Positions 51,047-60,619 of a DNA stretch of 64,000 bases are shown here, piece by piece. The position numbers and the translations under genes are program-made. The stretch's first letter is position 1, and each line of letters begins with the position of its first letter. The notes beneath the pieces were generated by a model that was given only the letters and a program-made list of their open reading frames with translations, did not search any database and had not been told where the DNA came from. Origin of the DNA: Mucilaginibacter sp. (GTDB taxonomy: Bacteria; Bacteroidota; Bacteroidia; Sphingobacteriales; Sphingobacteriaceae); assembly GCF_025362475.1 (NCBI RefSeq), contig NZ_JANYGH010000072.1, positions 1 through 64,000 of the forward strand, in the 5' to 3' direction.

Positions 51047-53236
51047 ATGAATTGTACAGCACAAAAATTAATAAAAAAGAGTGCGGCCTGCTTTTTAGGC
51101 AGCGCTTTTTTGTTGGCATCATTGCCGGTTATGGCACAAAAAACTGTTATTTATAAAGATGCCTCGCAATCGATTGAATCAAGAACGAAGGATTTGATAT
51201 CTAAATTAACCTTAGAAGAAAAAGTTTCCTTATTAGGTTACCGGAGTAAAGCCGTGCCACGTTTAGGCATCCCGGCCTATAATTGGTGGAACGAAGGCCT
51301 GCACGGTGTAGCCCGCGCAGGTGAAGCAACCATATTTCCACAGGCTATTGGTATGGCGGCAACCTTTAATGAAAGTTTGGTTGATTCTGTTTCTAACGTG
51401 ATATCAACAGAGGCCAGGGCAAAATACAATGTATCTACAGCCATGGATCGTCATTTGCAATACATGGGCCTCACCTTTTGGACGCCTAATATCAATATTT
51501 TCCGCGATCCGAGATGGGGCCGTGGGCAGGAAACATATGGTGAAGACCCATTTTTAACGGCGCACATTGGCTCGGCGTTTGTAAAAGGTATGCAGGGAAC
51601 CAATCCCCGTTATTTGAAAGCATCGGCTACTGCAAAACACTTCGCAGCTCATAGCGGGCCAGAGGCTACCCGCGATTCATTTGATGCCATTGTTGATGAA
51701 AAAGACATGCGCGAAACTTACCTGTATGCTTTCCATGCCCTGGTTAACTCGGGTGTTGAATCGGTAATGACGGCCTATAACAGCATTAATGGTGTACCAA
51801 ACTCCGTTAACAAAAATTTGGTTACCGACATTTTAAGGAACGAATGGGGCTTTAAAGGTCACGTAGTAACCGATTGCGGCGCATTAGACGATGTGTTTTT
51901 GGCCCATAAAACCATACCCACAGCAACCGAAACCGCTGCCGCCGCAATTAAAGCAGGTATTGATCTTGATTGCTCATCCATTTTTCAGAATGACATTGTT
52001 AAGGCGGTACAGCAAAAATTATTAACCGAAAAAGAAGTTGACGTTGCCCTTGCCCACCTGCTGAAAACCCAATTTAAACTTGGCTTTTTTGATGATGCGG
52101 CTGCAAGTCCGTTTAAAACATATGGTGCAGATAGTATCCATAACGCGCAGCATATAGCACTGGCGCGTAAAGTTGCCCAACAGAGCATGGTGTTGCTAAA
52201 AAACGACAATAACATATTGCCTTTCAAACCAGGTCAATACTCTAGCTTTATGGTACTGGGCCCCAACGCCGCAGCTTTAGATGCGATGATAGGCAGTTAC
52301 CATGGCGTAAGCAGTAAAGTGGTAAATTTTGTAGAAGGCATCACAGCCGCAGTTGATCCGGCAACCCGTGTGGAATATGATCTTGGTTGCGATTATAGAG
52401 ATACAACTCACTTTGGTGGTATCTGGGGTGCAGGGAATGCCGACGTTACAATTGCCGTAATTGGTTTATCACCCGTGTTGGAAGGTGAAGCAGGCGATGC
52501 TTTCCTGGCCGAATCTGGCGGCGATAAAAAGAACCTGAGCCTGCCCGCAAGCGAAATAGCCTTCATGAAGGCTCTTAGAAAGGGCGTTAAAAAACCAATC
52601 ATTGCCGTAATTACTGCAGGTAGCGATGTAGATGTTTCGGCTATTGCTCCATATGCTGATGCCATTATATTTGCCTGGTACCCCGGCGAACAAGGCGGTA
52701 ACGCACTGGCCGATATTGTGTTCGGTAAAATCAGTCCGTCTGGTCACCTGCCGCTTACGTTTTATAACTCGGTTAATGATTTGCCAAAATATGAAAGTTA
52801 TAGCATGAAAGGCCGTACCTACCGGTATTTTAACGGACCTGTTCAATATCCTTTTGGCTTTGGCTTAAGCTATACTACTTTCAGCTACGAGGCTGCTTCA
52901 GCGCTGCCAAAACAATACACAGCGAAAGATAGTATTAGCATGACCGTTAAGGTTAAAAACACCGGCAACATGGATGCAGATGAGGTTGTGCAGGCCTATA
53001 TCAAGTATCCAAATCTGGATAGGATGCCAATAAAAGAACTGAAGGGTTTTAAAAGAGTTACCGTTTCCAAAGGGAATGAGCAACTTGTCACCATAAAAAT
53101 CCCGGTTAAAGAACTTCAGAAATGGGATTTGCAAAAACACAATTGGAAGCTTTATCCAGGCGATTACAAGCTGATTTTGGGTAGCAATTCGGCTGACGAA
53201 AAGCTAACAGCCGACTTTAAGATCACTGGTAAATAA
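51047..53236 (+). CDS. GH3 beta-glycosidase (xylosidase/glucosidase group)
   Basis: 729 residues with a signal peptide (to PVMAQK). The first GH3 domain has NWWNEGLHGVARAGEATIFP, FWTPNINIFRDPRWGRGQET and the nucleophile Asp in HVVTDCGALDDVF (about 275). The second domain has NDNNILPFKPGQYSSFMVLG and AWYPGEQGGNALADIVFG. A fibronectin-III-like C-terminal domain closes it. The WWNEGLHGVA form is common in beta-xylosidases and related exo-enzymes. It ends the plus-strand PUL; a terminator follows. Confidence 0.94.
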   Translation: MNCTAQKLIKKSAACFLGSAFLLASLPVMAQKTVIYKDASQSIESRTKDLISKLTLEEKVSLLGYRSKAVPRLGIPAYNWWNEGLHGVARAGEATIFPQAIGMAATFNESLVDSVSNVISTEARAKYNVSTAMDRHLQYMGLTFWTPNINIFRDPRWGRGQETYGEDPFLTAHIGSAFVKGMQGTNPRYLKASATAKHFAAHSGPEATRDSFDAIVDEKDMRETYLYAFHALVNSGVESVMTAYNSINGVPNSVNKNLVTDILRNEWGFKGHVVTDCGALDDVFLAHKTIPTATETAAAAIKAGIDLDCSSIFQNDIVKAVQQKLLTEKEVDVALAHLLKTQFKLGFFDDAAASPFKTYGADSIHNAQHIALARKVAQQSMVLLKNDNNILPFKPGQYSSFMVLGPNAAALDAMIGSYHGVSSKVVNFVEGITAAVDPATRVEYDLGCDYRDTTHFGGIWGAGNADVTIAVIGLSPVLEGEAGDAFLAESGGDKKNLSLPASEIAFMKALRKGVKKPIIAVITAGSDVDVSAIAPYADAIIFAWYPGEQGGNALADIVFGKISPSGHLPLTFYNSVNDLPKYESYSMKGRTYRYFNGPVQYPFGFGLSYTTFSYEAASALPKQYTAKDSISMTVKVKNTGNMDADEVVQAYIKYPNLDRMPIKELKGFKRVTVSKGNEQLVTIKIPVKELQKWDLQKHNWKLYPGDYKLILGSNSADEKLTADFKITGK

Positions 53237-53257
53237 TTAAACAAGATCATTTCAAAC

Positions 53258-53284
53258 AAAACGGGCCTTTTGGGGCCCGTTTTT
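53258..53284. terminator. Bidirectional terminator between two convergent PULs
   Basis: AAAACGGGCC (53258-53267) pairs with GGCCCGTTTT (53274-53283), with T-runs on both strands. It lies between the GH3 stop and the DUF5107 stop. Confidence 0.88.
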
Positions 53285-53318
53285 GTTCATAGTAATATAG
53301 GTTTAGAAAAGTCGATAT

Positions 53319-56300
53319 TTATTTATCCTGCATTAAGCTTTCCAATATACGGATCCCCGAATCGCTGATATCAGTTTGTTGAGGCTGAACGCCAGCAAAT
53401 ACTTGTTTGCACCATTGCAGTACTAAATCATCCGGGTATTGTTTAATCTCCTCATTAAGCCATGCTAATGCCTTGTCCCTACCCTCTTGTTTTTCAATAG
53501 CCCATGCGGTTACTAAATGATTAGCCGGCAAAAAGTTACTTACCGTGTTTTCTGTTTTGGGATTAAAAGCGATGATCTTTTGCAGGTATTGCTTTGCCTC
53601 ATCGTTTTTACCCATTTTAAGATAACATTGGTAGCTCATCCAATCTTCTAAACGCTCATCTAAATTTTCGGCATATGGTTTGCCCACACCTAAATTAGCA
53701 GGCCATTTTTTTGCCTCATTAATGAAGTTTAAAGCACTGCTATAACTTTTAGACCCCATCTTTTGAACGGCTTGCATCAGCTCGGTTTCCCGGTATAGTT
53801 CCCTGCCAATGGTTGCTCCCTCAAAAGGTAAAATATCTAAATGAGATAAAAGTATACCGCATTCATGGTAACGCTTGTTTAACAGCAGCGTTTTAGCATA
53901 TAAAATACCAATGATATAATTGTCCGGGCGCGATTTGTAAAAAGGCTCAACGGTAGTCAAAGCGTTTGCATATTGGTTATGGCTTACATAATATTCTCCT
54001 AATAATTTATTGTAACGCCAGCCCTTATCCAATTTTACCGCCATTTTCAAATCAGCCACATCATTTGCATCTCCCATTAACATCGCTGCACGGGCGGCGT
54101 AAAAAGGTGCAAAATCTGGCTCGTAAGCACATTGAGCAAACAACTTTTTGCTTTCATCAATGCGGTTTCGATCCTTGTATAACAATGCCAGGAAATATTT
54201 CGGTTTCCAGTTATTGTTTTGCTGCATAGCCCATTGCAATACTTCTTCATCACTGTTGCGGAATGGAAATACAAAAGCAGCTGTTGAAGCATTCGCTTTA
54301 TCTAAAAACAGTGTAAATGGTTTGCCCGCCCTACTTTGCAAAAAAGCCAGTTTATAATTAACCAAAGCATTTGCAGGCGATAGTTGTAAAACCTTTTCGC
54401 TTTCATCATAGCAGCCATTTTTATGATAGCTATCTGCCAGTTCTAAATAGCTTTCAATAGGTTGCTCATTACGGATCATGGATGTAAAGCTGGTTTTATT
54501 TTCCTGGGATGATTGCCATAAATACTTTTCAAACCTTGCAAAATGATTAAGCGGTTCGTAAGTTAATATGGTATCCAATATCTGTATGGCATTTTTGTGA
54601 TCATTTAAATTGCGGTAAGCAATGGCCTGTACCTGTAATGACGAAATATCGAACCGATTAAAATCCAAAGCTTTTGAAGCAAATTCCAACGCTTTTGAAT
54701 AATTCTTTTCCCGGAGATAAAGACCACTTAAAGCCGAGTACGCCGCATTACGGTATTCAACCGATAAAGATGCCATATCAAAACCATCTTTGGCATCAAC
54801 TACATTGCCCATTTGCGCATTGATAATGCCGTAATAATAATTTGCCGCGGCATCATTGGTATTAATACTCAATGCTGTTTTGGCATAGTTTAAAGCATCG
54901 GCATAACGCATATTATGAAATTGCAGTTCGGCCATTTGTACCAGGGCAGGCAAAAAGTAAGCGTCTTTTTTTAGCGCAGCCTGTAGTTTTTCTTCGGCAG
55001 ATGGATACATTTTCTGATCCATAAACTCCTTACCCTGGGTGTATAGCCCATATGCGCTGTTCCAGTCAAAATCCTTAGGCAAATCAAGCGGGCGATTTAA
55101 ATTATCTGCACTTGGTTTAGATTGATACGTTAGTTTGTTGACGCCCAATGAAACAACAACATCTCCAGCGCTTGCCTTTATGGAGTCGGCAAAGACCTGA
55201 AGCGGGTTTAGCGAAAGTTTTTTGTTGTAAATAACCTTATCCCCTTGTTTAACTTCCAGTACATCATCTATCCTTTGTACAGGGTTGAAGTATAATTTCA
55301 ACCAGCCATTATGAGCTATCACATTTAACGCGCCATAGTTATTAGCCTGTACAAATCCTTTTGTTTTCATTACAGGATACCAGTACTCGGTCCAGGAATC
55401 TGAAGCGCCCGGCGCGAAACTTTTGTGTTTAAAGGGAGTAAATGTACTTTTTACCGCAGTTTGATTAAACAACCTGCCCGATTGGATCTCGGAGTATTGG
55501 CCATCATGATCAGTGAGCAGTTTTTCCCAGATCATCCCCTGGTCAGACAGTCCCCAGATCCAGATCTTTTTGCCGACTTTATCTTCATGCCCGCCATAAC
55601 GGGCCATGCCGAAATCATCATCGTGCCAGTAAGCGCCAAAAAAATCGGTGTACTTGCCAAACACATGATATGACTTATAACCGCCGAAATTATTGTTCTC
55701 ATAGAAGGATATATTCTTACCGTTTTGCCTGTTTACAGGCCAATCGCTATATTCTCCCTCGTGACCCAGGTAATTGGTGCCCGGGAAAATATATTGCAGG
55801 TTTCCCTTGGTTTTTATACCGGTGTTCATCCAGTGATAATAAGGCTCCTCTATTGGAGTAGAATTATACCAGAATGATTTTGTAGTAAAATAGGCTTTAT
55901 CTTTGGGCAGGTTAACCTCCATAGTCCAGGTAGTGCGGGTTAGCAGATCAAGTACACTAATGATACAGCTTACACTTCCATCAGCATTTTTGCGCACCAG
56001 GTAATCAACCGGCGTAACCGAATTGGGTGTATGCCCAATGATGCCATAATTTGGTTCGATACCTCCACTTGTCCAGGGGCCACGCATGGCAATATCCCTA
56101 AACTTTACTACATGATTTTCATAAACAATGGGCTTACCTGTTGACTTTTCAATAGCCGACCAGATCTTGCCGCCTATCTGCGGCAAGATGGTCAGTTTTA
56201 TATATTCGTTTTCCAGTTCCACAACCTTCCATTCCTTTTGCACCGGCTTATCCGTAAATCCATCGTAACGGAAATAGGGATAAATGTTGGTAAACGCCGG

Positions 56301-56432
56301 GATTGGGTTAGGATCTGCGAATGGATAAGTAGTTATAGTTTTGTTGTATTCCTTAATGCTCGCGTCCTGCTGGGCAAAAGCATTTAAGTTGCCTATGCAA
56401 ATGCATACGGCTATCAACCATCGTTTTTTCAT
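53319..56432 (-). CDS. DUF5107 plus TPR protein
   Basis: 1037 residues with a signal peptide (to AFAQQ). A DUF5107 domain (galactose-mutarotase-like beta-sandwich) spans about 40-400: IKLTILPQIGGKIWSAIEKS; GGIEPNYGIIGHTPNSVTPV; YHWMNTGIKTKG. From about 480 on, it is a long TPR array (LPALVQMAELQFHNMRYADA; AAANYYYGIINAQMGNVVDA; ALEFASKALDFNRFDISSLQ). Function unproven; the mutarotase-like fold suggests sugar binding or hydrolysis. It is the last gene of the minus-strand unit, 12 nt after the GH123-like gene. Confidence 0.87.
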   Translation of the reverse strand: MKKRWLIAVCICIGNLNAFAQQDASIKEYNKTITTYPFADPNPIPAFTNIYPYFRYDGFTDKPVQKEWKVVELENEYIKLTILPQIGGKIWSAIEKSTGKPIVYENHVVKFRDIAMRGPWTSGGIEPNYGIIGHTPNSVTPVDYLVRKNADGSVSCIISVLDLLTRTTWTMEVNLPKDKAYFTTKSFWYNSTPIEEPYYHWMNTGIKTKGNLQYIFPGTNYLGHEGEYSDWPVNRQNGKNISFYENNNFGGYKSYHVFGKYTDFFGAYWHDDDFGMARYGGHEDKVGKKIWIWGLSDQGMIWEKLLTDHDGQYSEIQSGRLFNQTAVKSTFTPFKHKSFAPGASDSWTEYWYPVMKTKGFVQANNYGALNVIAHNGWLKLYFNPVQRIDDVLEVKQGDKVIYNKKLSLNPLQVFADSIKASAGDVVVSLGVNKLTYQSKPSADNLNRPLDLPKDFDWNSAYGLYTQGKEFMDQKMYPSAEEKLQAALKKDAYFLPALVQMAELQFHNMRYADALNYAKTALSINTNDAAANYYYGIINAQMGNVVDAKDGFDMASLSVEYRNAAYSALSGLYLREKNYSKALEFASKALDFNRFDISSLQVQAIAYRNLNDHKNAIQILDTILTYEPLNHFARFEKYLWQSSQENKTSFTSMIRNEQPIESYLELADSYHKNGCYDESEKVLQLSPANALVNYKLAFLQSRAGKPFTLFLDKANASTAAFVFPFRNSDEEVLQWAMQQNNNWKPKYFLALLYKDRNRIDESKKLFAQCAYEPDFAPFYAARAAMLMGDANDVADLKMAVKLDKGWRYNKLLGEYYVSHNQYANALTTVEPFYKSRPDNYIIGILYAKTLLLNKRYHECGILLSHLDILPFEGATIGRELYRETELMQAVQKMGSKSYSSALNFINEAKKWPANLGVGKPYAENLDERLEDWMSYQCYLKMGKNDEAKQYLQKIIAFNPKTENTVSNFLPANHLVTAWAIEKQEGRDKALAWLNEEIKQYPDDLVLQWCKQVFAGVQPQQTDISDSGIRILESLMQDK

Positions 56433-56444
56433 GAGAACTAAGCT

Positions 56445-59432
56445 TTACTTAATGATCAATAACCAGCCTTTACCCTTTTCAACCGGAATTTTTTCATTCA
56501 AACCAAATGTTTTTGCAGGCTGAAAGCTTTTGATCTCTGGTGCCGTAATAGTTGCTTTAGCCGGATTAATACCCAACTTCGCCCAATCAATCTTTAACTG
56601 AAAATCAGTATCTCCGTTTTCCCAACTGGCTACAGATACCATAACCGCCCCTGCTTTTTTATAAACAGTAGCCAGTACTTTAGGGTTATCGGTTTTTACA
56701 GGATTATCATCAACCCAATAGCCTATCATCTTAGTGCCCTTCATCCCGAAATTATCCCAGGCTTTCCAGATCGGGCGCGGATCTGCACCATCACTCCATG
56801 GCATGCGGTTGGTCATACCATAAACCATACCTCGCCATTTGTTACCACCGCCCTGCAGCATCTCTCCCATTAAACCAAATGGAATACCACTTACTTCGGT
56901 CAGGAAAAAATCAGGATCGTTTTTCTCGTAATCAAAATATTCACCAAACCAAAGACGGTTTAAGTATGGAAAGTGCTCCATATACAGGTTTGCGCTGTTA
57001 TTAAAACCATCGCTTTTGTTGTATTGATTGGCCGAATGAAGATCAATAATACCGGGGTGACCATCCTTTGTCAGCACACGTTTTACACGTTTCATGGTAA
57101 CACGGTCAAAAGCCACATCATCTAAATAAATACCGTCGATTCCTACATTTTGGGTTAACCAGTTCATGCCCTCCACGTAGTAGTTATGCCAGCGGTTCAT
57201 GCCGCTGTTGATAATGGCCGCGTCCTTAATTTCGGGAACAAACCAGGCGGCAATGTAGTCATCGCCTATGTGTTCCTGCAGCCAGCTGAAACCTCCGCCT
57301 TTACCGGGCGAATAGATCTCGTGACCCAGGCTCCTTAAAGCAAATGTTTCATAAGCATGGTTGGATAGCTCACGGATGGTATTATATATTTTAACTTTTA
57401 ATCCTGCTGCATGAGCCGAGTCATCATAGGCTTTCATTTTTTGCCAGGCGATAAACGGGTAATTGATAGTTGGGTTTATAGCAGTAGCATGGTGAATATT
57501 GATAAGTGTTGCACCTGCCTCTTTAATAGTATCAATGGGTTTGTAAGCGTGATAAAACCTTGTTACCCACTGAAAATCGGTATTAATGGTATGGAACGGT
57601 GTAATTAACAACGTGAAATTATAATACAGCTCCTCGCCCTTTTTCAGGTTTCTTTCGCCGCTGTAGTTGTTAGCCAGCACCGCCTTGCCGTCATCAGCTA
57701 TTTTGATACCGCCTTTGTTATCATTGCCCCATGATGATGGCAGGATTAATGGTTTTTGCAGGTAGAAATTGGTGTTCAGCGGACGAACATATTTTTCATC
57801 GCGCAGGGAATACTGCAAACCTCCGTTTACGTTGCCTACCCAGGCACCATCCTGATTTTTATGGGCCACATCCCACTTCCACTCAAAGTTTTCGGGACGA
57901 TTGCCACCTTTTTGACCAAGGCCGATCATGTATTTGGCATAATCCTTTTTAAAAGGGATATGCATGGTGATGTCTTTTAAGCTCACATCCTGCAGGGCCT
58001 TCACTTTTACGGTATAGGCTATAAAACCATCAAACTCCAGCGACGCGGACACTGTCATTTGTAAAGTATCGTTGGTACTTACTGCCGTCCATTGCACTGT
58101 ACCGGCTTCCTTTTTAGTGAACTGTACACCCTGGCTTTTCAGGTTCATTTTATTACCTGCGGCGTTAATAAAATGGAAATGAATACCTTCCGTTAACAGG
58201 TTATTAGGTGTGGTTGCATATTCCGTCATTTCGGGCGTAAAATAAGTTTGGATCTGCTTAGGGAAACCGTCTTTATTTACTTCTACCTTTCTGCCCAACA
58301 GGCTAACGGTATTACCGGTTATAGCCAATGGTGTATAAGGAGCTATAACCGTATTTTGCTGCGCCATGGTGGAGTTTAACCAACCAAGCCTTGTCATTTT
58401 ATAGGGCTCGTTTACGCCGCCATCTTTGGATATTTTGTTGTTAACTTTTATGGATATCGTAACTATTTTCGCCGTTTTTCCGTCTATACTGATGGTAGCT
58501 TTGCCAGTGTAAATTGAAGGTAAAGCACTCGCTGGCACATCAACGCCACACCATAAAGCCTGTATCTCGCCAGCCGTTACATTTACCGTTTTAGTTAATG
58601 GCTTTGCATCATAGGTAGTACCATTGGTATTGATACAAAACAAAGCAGATGATGGGATGGATTTGCCTGTTGGCGAAGTAAGGCCACTAAAAGTAACGCT
58701 TACATTTTTGATATTTTGCAAGGCATAAATACCCAACTGGAAAGCGAAATTTTCGCCTCGGGCAGCTTCACCGGTATAAGTATGCTGCGGCCCACGCTCA
58801 ACCCAGCGTTGAGGCAGATCTTTAGTCATGCGGATGGAGTTCAACCTATCTTCAGGAAAAACCAAAAATGGTTCTGCTTTATTTTTGCTGATCAATGCGT
58901 CTGTCTCTGCTTTAGTAGCTATCACCTCCATAGGGTAAAAACTATTAAATGCATCTATAGATTGAAACTCCTTTACATTGGCGGCTGGAATATTGGTATT
59001 TGCACCTACCAAGCTTAACCATTCGGCAGAAGCCTTAGTTTCTGGTTTAAGGTATACGCCTTTAGGGTAGTTGGAGCGCCCCTCATTTTTATAAGGCATA
59101 TAATATACAAAGTATGTTCCCTTACCAGATGTTGGCTCAAAGTAAAGTTCGCCGCTTTCGCGGTTTATCAATCCGGTTTTTATGTTGGTTATTTTTTGCT
59201 TTGTTTTAGCATCCTCAATTATTATAAGTTTATTTTCAGGGTCGGTATCCCTGCGTCTCCAGGGGATAATTACTTTAGCAATTTTACCGGTTCCGTTAAA
59301 GGTTAACACCACCCTATGGTTTCCCAAAGAATCGGGTAGCCAGCAACCTTCGCAATTGGTATATGGTATTTTTTGCGCCGAAGCTGCAAAACCGGTTAAC
59401 AGGAAGATGATGGCAAAAGAAAGTTTTTTCAT
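56445..59432 (-). CDS. GH123-like glycoside hydrolase-domain protein
   Basis: 995 residues with a signal peptide (to AASAQK). An N-terminal beta domain leads to a GH123_N-type part (YKMTRLGWLNSTMAQQNTVI; LGRKVEVNKDGFPKQI). A TIM-barrel-like region follows with KVKIYNTIRELSNHAYETFA, NVGIDGIYLDDVAFDRVTMK and FWFGEYFDYE-type blocks. GH123 enzymes release N-acetylgalactosamine with substrate assistance; this protein is longer and only related, so its substrate is open. It lies 12 nt before DUF5107 and 155 nt after the cytochrome gene. Confidence 0.75.
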   Translation of the reverse strand: MKKLSFAIIFLLTGFAASAQKIPYTNCEGCWLPDSLGNHRVVLTFNGTGKIAKVIIPWRRRDTDPENKLIIIEDAKTKQKITNIKTGLINRESGELYFEPTSGKGTYFVYYMPYKNEGRSNYPKGVYLKPETKASAEWLSLVGANTNIPAANVKEFQSIDAFNSFYPMEVIATKAETDALISKNKAEPFLVFPEDRLNSIRMTKDLPQRWVERGPQHTYTGEAARGENFAFQLGIYALQNIKNVSVTFSGLTSPTGKSIPSSALFCINTNGTTYDAKPLTKTVNVTAGEIQALWCGVDVPASALPSIYTGKATISIDGKTAKIVTISIKVNNKISKDGGVNEPYKMTRLGWLNSTMAQQNTVIAPYTPLAITGNTVSLLGRKVEVNKDGFPKQIQTYFTPEMTEYATTPNNLLTEGIHFHFINAAGNKMNLKSQGVQFTKKEAGTVQWTAVSTNDTLQMTVSASLEFDGFIAYTVKVKALQDVSLKDITMHIPFKKDYAKYMIGLGQKGGNRPENFEWKWDVAHKNQDGAWVGNVNGGLQYSLRDEKYVRPLNTNFYLQKPLILPSSWGNDNKGGIKIADDGKAVLANNYSGERNLKKGEELYYNFTLLITPFHTINTDFQWVTRFYHAYKPIDTIKEAGATLINIHHATAINPTINYPFIAWQKMKAYDDSAHAAGLKVKIYNTIRELSNHAYETFALRSLGHEIYSPGKGGGFSWLQEHIGDDYIAAWFVPEIKDAAIINSGMNRWHNYYVEGMNWLTQNVGIDGIYLDDVAFDRVTMKRVKRVLTKDGHPGIIDLHSANQYNKSDGFNNSANLYMEHFPYLNRLWFGEYFDYEKNDPDFFLTEVSGIPFGLMGEMLQGGGNKWRGMVYGMTNRMPWSDGADPRPIWKAWDNFGMKGTKMIGYWVDDNPVKTDNPKVLATVYKKAGAVMVSVASWENGDTDFQLKIDWAKLGINPAKATITAPEIKSFQPAKTFGLNEKIPVEKGKGWLLIIK

Positions 59433-59524
59433 GGTATAAATTTAGTCAGTATCTGTACACCTATCTATAAATGACAGGTATTTTAACGTTACATTATTTG
59501 TTACTATGGCGACCTTGTTTAGCG

Positions 59525-59548
59525 GTAGACACAAATACGCGTCTCTAC
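59525..59548. repeat. Short dispersed inverted repeat (GTAGAC...GTCTCTAC)
   Basis: GTAGAC (59525-59530) faces GTCTCTAC (59541-59548) across CACAAATACGC-like loop bases. The sequence resembles the GTAGAGACGC...GCGTCTCTAC repeat family found between genes in Bacteroidota and cyanobacteria. It lies between the cytochrome and GH123-like genes. Confidence 0.5.
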
Positions 59549-59587
59549 GAAATTGGTCTGGCTTATTTGAACTATGTTTTTGTTACT

Positions 59588-60610
59588 TTAAATAGCCGGA
59601 GTAATGCCCTTACCTTCCCAATAATCAATGATAGGCTTATAGGGGCCATATTTATGCTGCTGCTCGGTAAAGGGATCTTTAAAAGGCCCCTTATCGTAAT
59701 CTATGGCTTTTTCTTCGTAATTAGGATAATCCTCCTCCTTGGTTGTTTTAGCAACAGGACGTTTATGCTTTTTATCATCATTAATAAAAGCCGCAATATC
59801 CAATGATTCCGCATCGGTTAAAAATGCATTACCGGGTGTGGTTTTATCATATGGCATATTGCTTTTTAACCACTGCGCCAGTTTAACCACCCGGTGCATA
59901 CTGGAACCCGGTCTGTAAGCCAATAAACCCCAAACCGGCGGATATTCATAAGATACATTATTTGCCAGCATTTTACCCTCTCCGTTTTTGGCATGGCAAC
60001 GCTCGCAGTGATGAACGTACAGCTTTTCACCACGATCTGAGGATGCGGCAACTTCAGGCAACTCTACCGTCATGTTTTTCAATCCTTTAGTACGATTATC
60101 AATATGAGATGAATCGCTCAGGAATTTTAAATAAGCCATTATCGAAATCATTTCCTTACCATCCAATGGTAAAGGCCTGCCCAGATTTGGGCGCATTACA
60201 CAATTGTTTATTCGCTCGGCAAGTGATAATATCCGCCCCTCCCTTGCCCGATATTGCGGATAATCACGAAAAGACCTGACCAGGTTAAAGGCATAGGGCC
60301 TTGTACCTGCATCACGGTGGCAGTTGGTGCAATTCATTTTATTGCCGGTATAATGCCCGTTGACACCATTAGGACCAATGTAATATGCAGTATGCAGCAT
60401 CAGTTCGCGGCCATACCTTACCGCGGCGCCATATTTACCGCGTGGCATTTTCAAGGTATCGATATTAACCAAAGTATCGGCCCTGGTAGCTAATGAATCT
60501 GCACTGGCTTGCTCTCCCTTAGCTCTATTACATGACGACAACAACTGAGCCGCATTGGCAATAACAAACAAAAAGAGCAGGAACGTTATGTATTGATATT
60601 TCTTTTTCAT
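59588..60610 (-). CDS. TsdA-like dihaem cytochrome c lipoprotein
   Basis: 340 residues with a lipobox at Cys27 (AQLLSSC). Two haem sites: CTNCH (94-98) and CERCH (202-206). The block DAGTRPYAFNLVRSFRDYPQ followed by YRAREGRILSLAERINNC closely follows thiosulfate dehydrogenase (TsdA) sequences. TsdA joins two thiosulfates to tetrathionate or does the reverse. In a SusC/D operon next to an arylsulfotransferase-like gene it may instead receive electrons from a sugar oxidation. It lies 9 nt after the arylsulfotransferase-like gene. Confidence 0.86.
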   Translation of the reverse strand: MKKKYQYITFLLFLFVIANAAQLLSSCNRAKGEQASADSLATRADTLVNIDTLKMPRGKYGAAVRYGRELMLHTAYYIGPNGVNGHYTGNKMNCTNCHRDAGTRPYAFNLVRSFRDYPQYRAREGRILSLAERINNCVMRPNLGRPLPLDGKEMISIMAYLKFLSDSSHIDNRTKGLKNMTVELPEVAASSDRGEKLYVHHCERCHAKNGEGKMLANNVSYEYPPVWGLLAYRPGSSMHRVVKLAQWLKSNMPYDKTTPGNAFLTDAESLDIAAFINDDKKHKRPVAKTTKEEDYPNYEEKAIDYDKGPFKDPFTEQQHKYGPYKPIIDYWEGKGITPAI

Positions 60611-60619
60611 TTTAATGAT

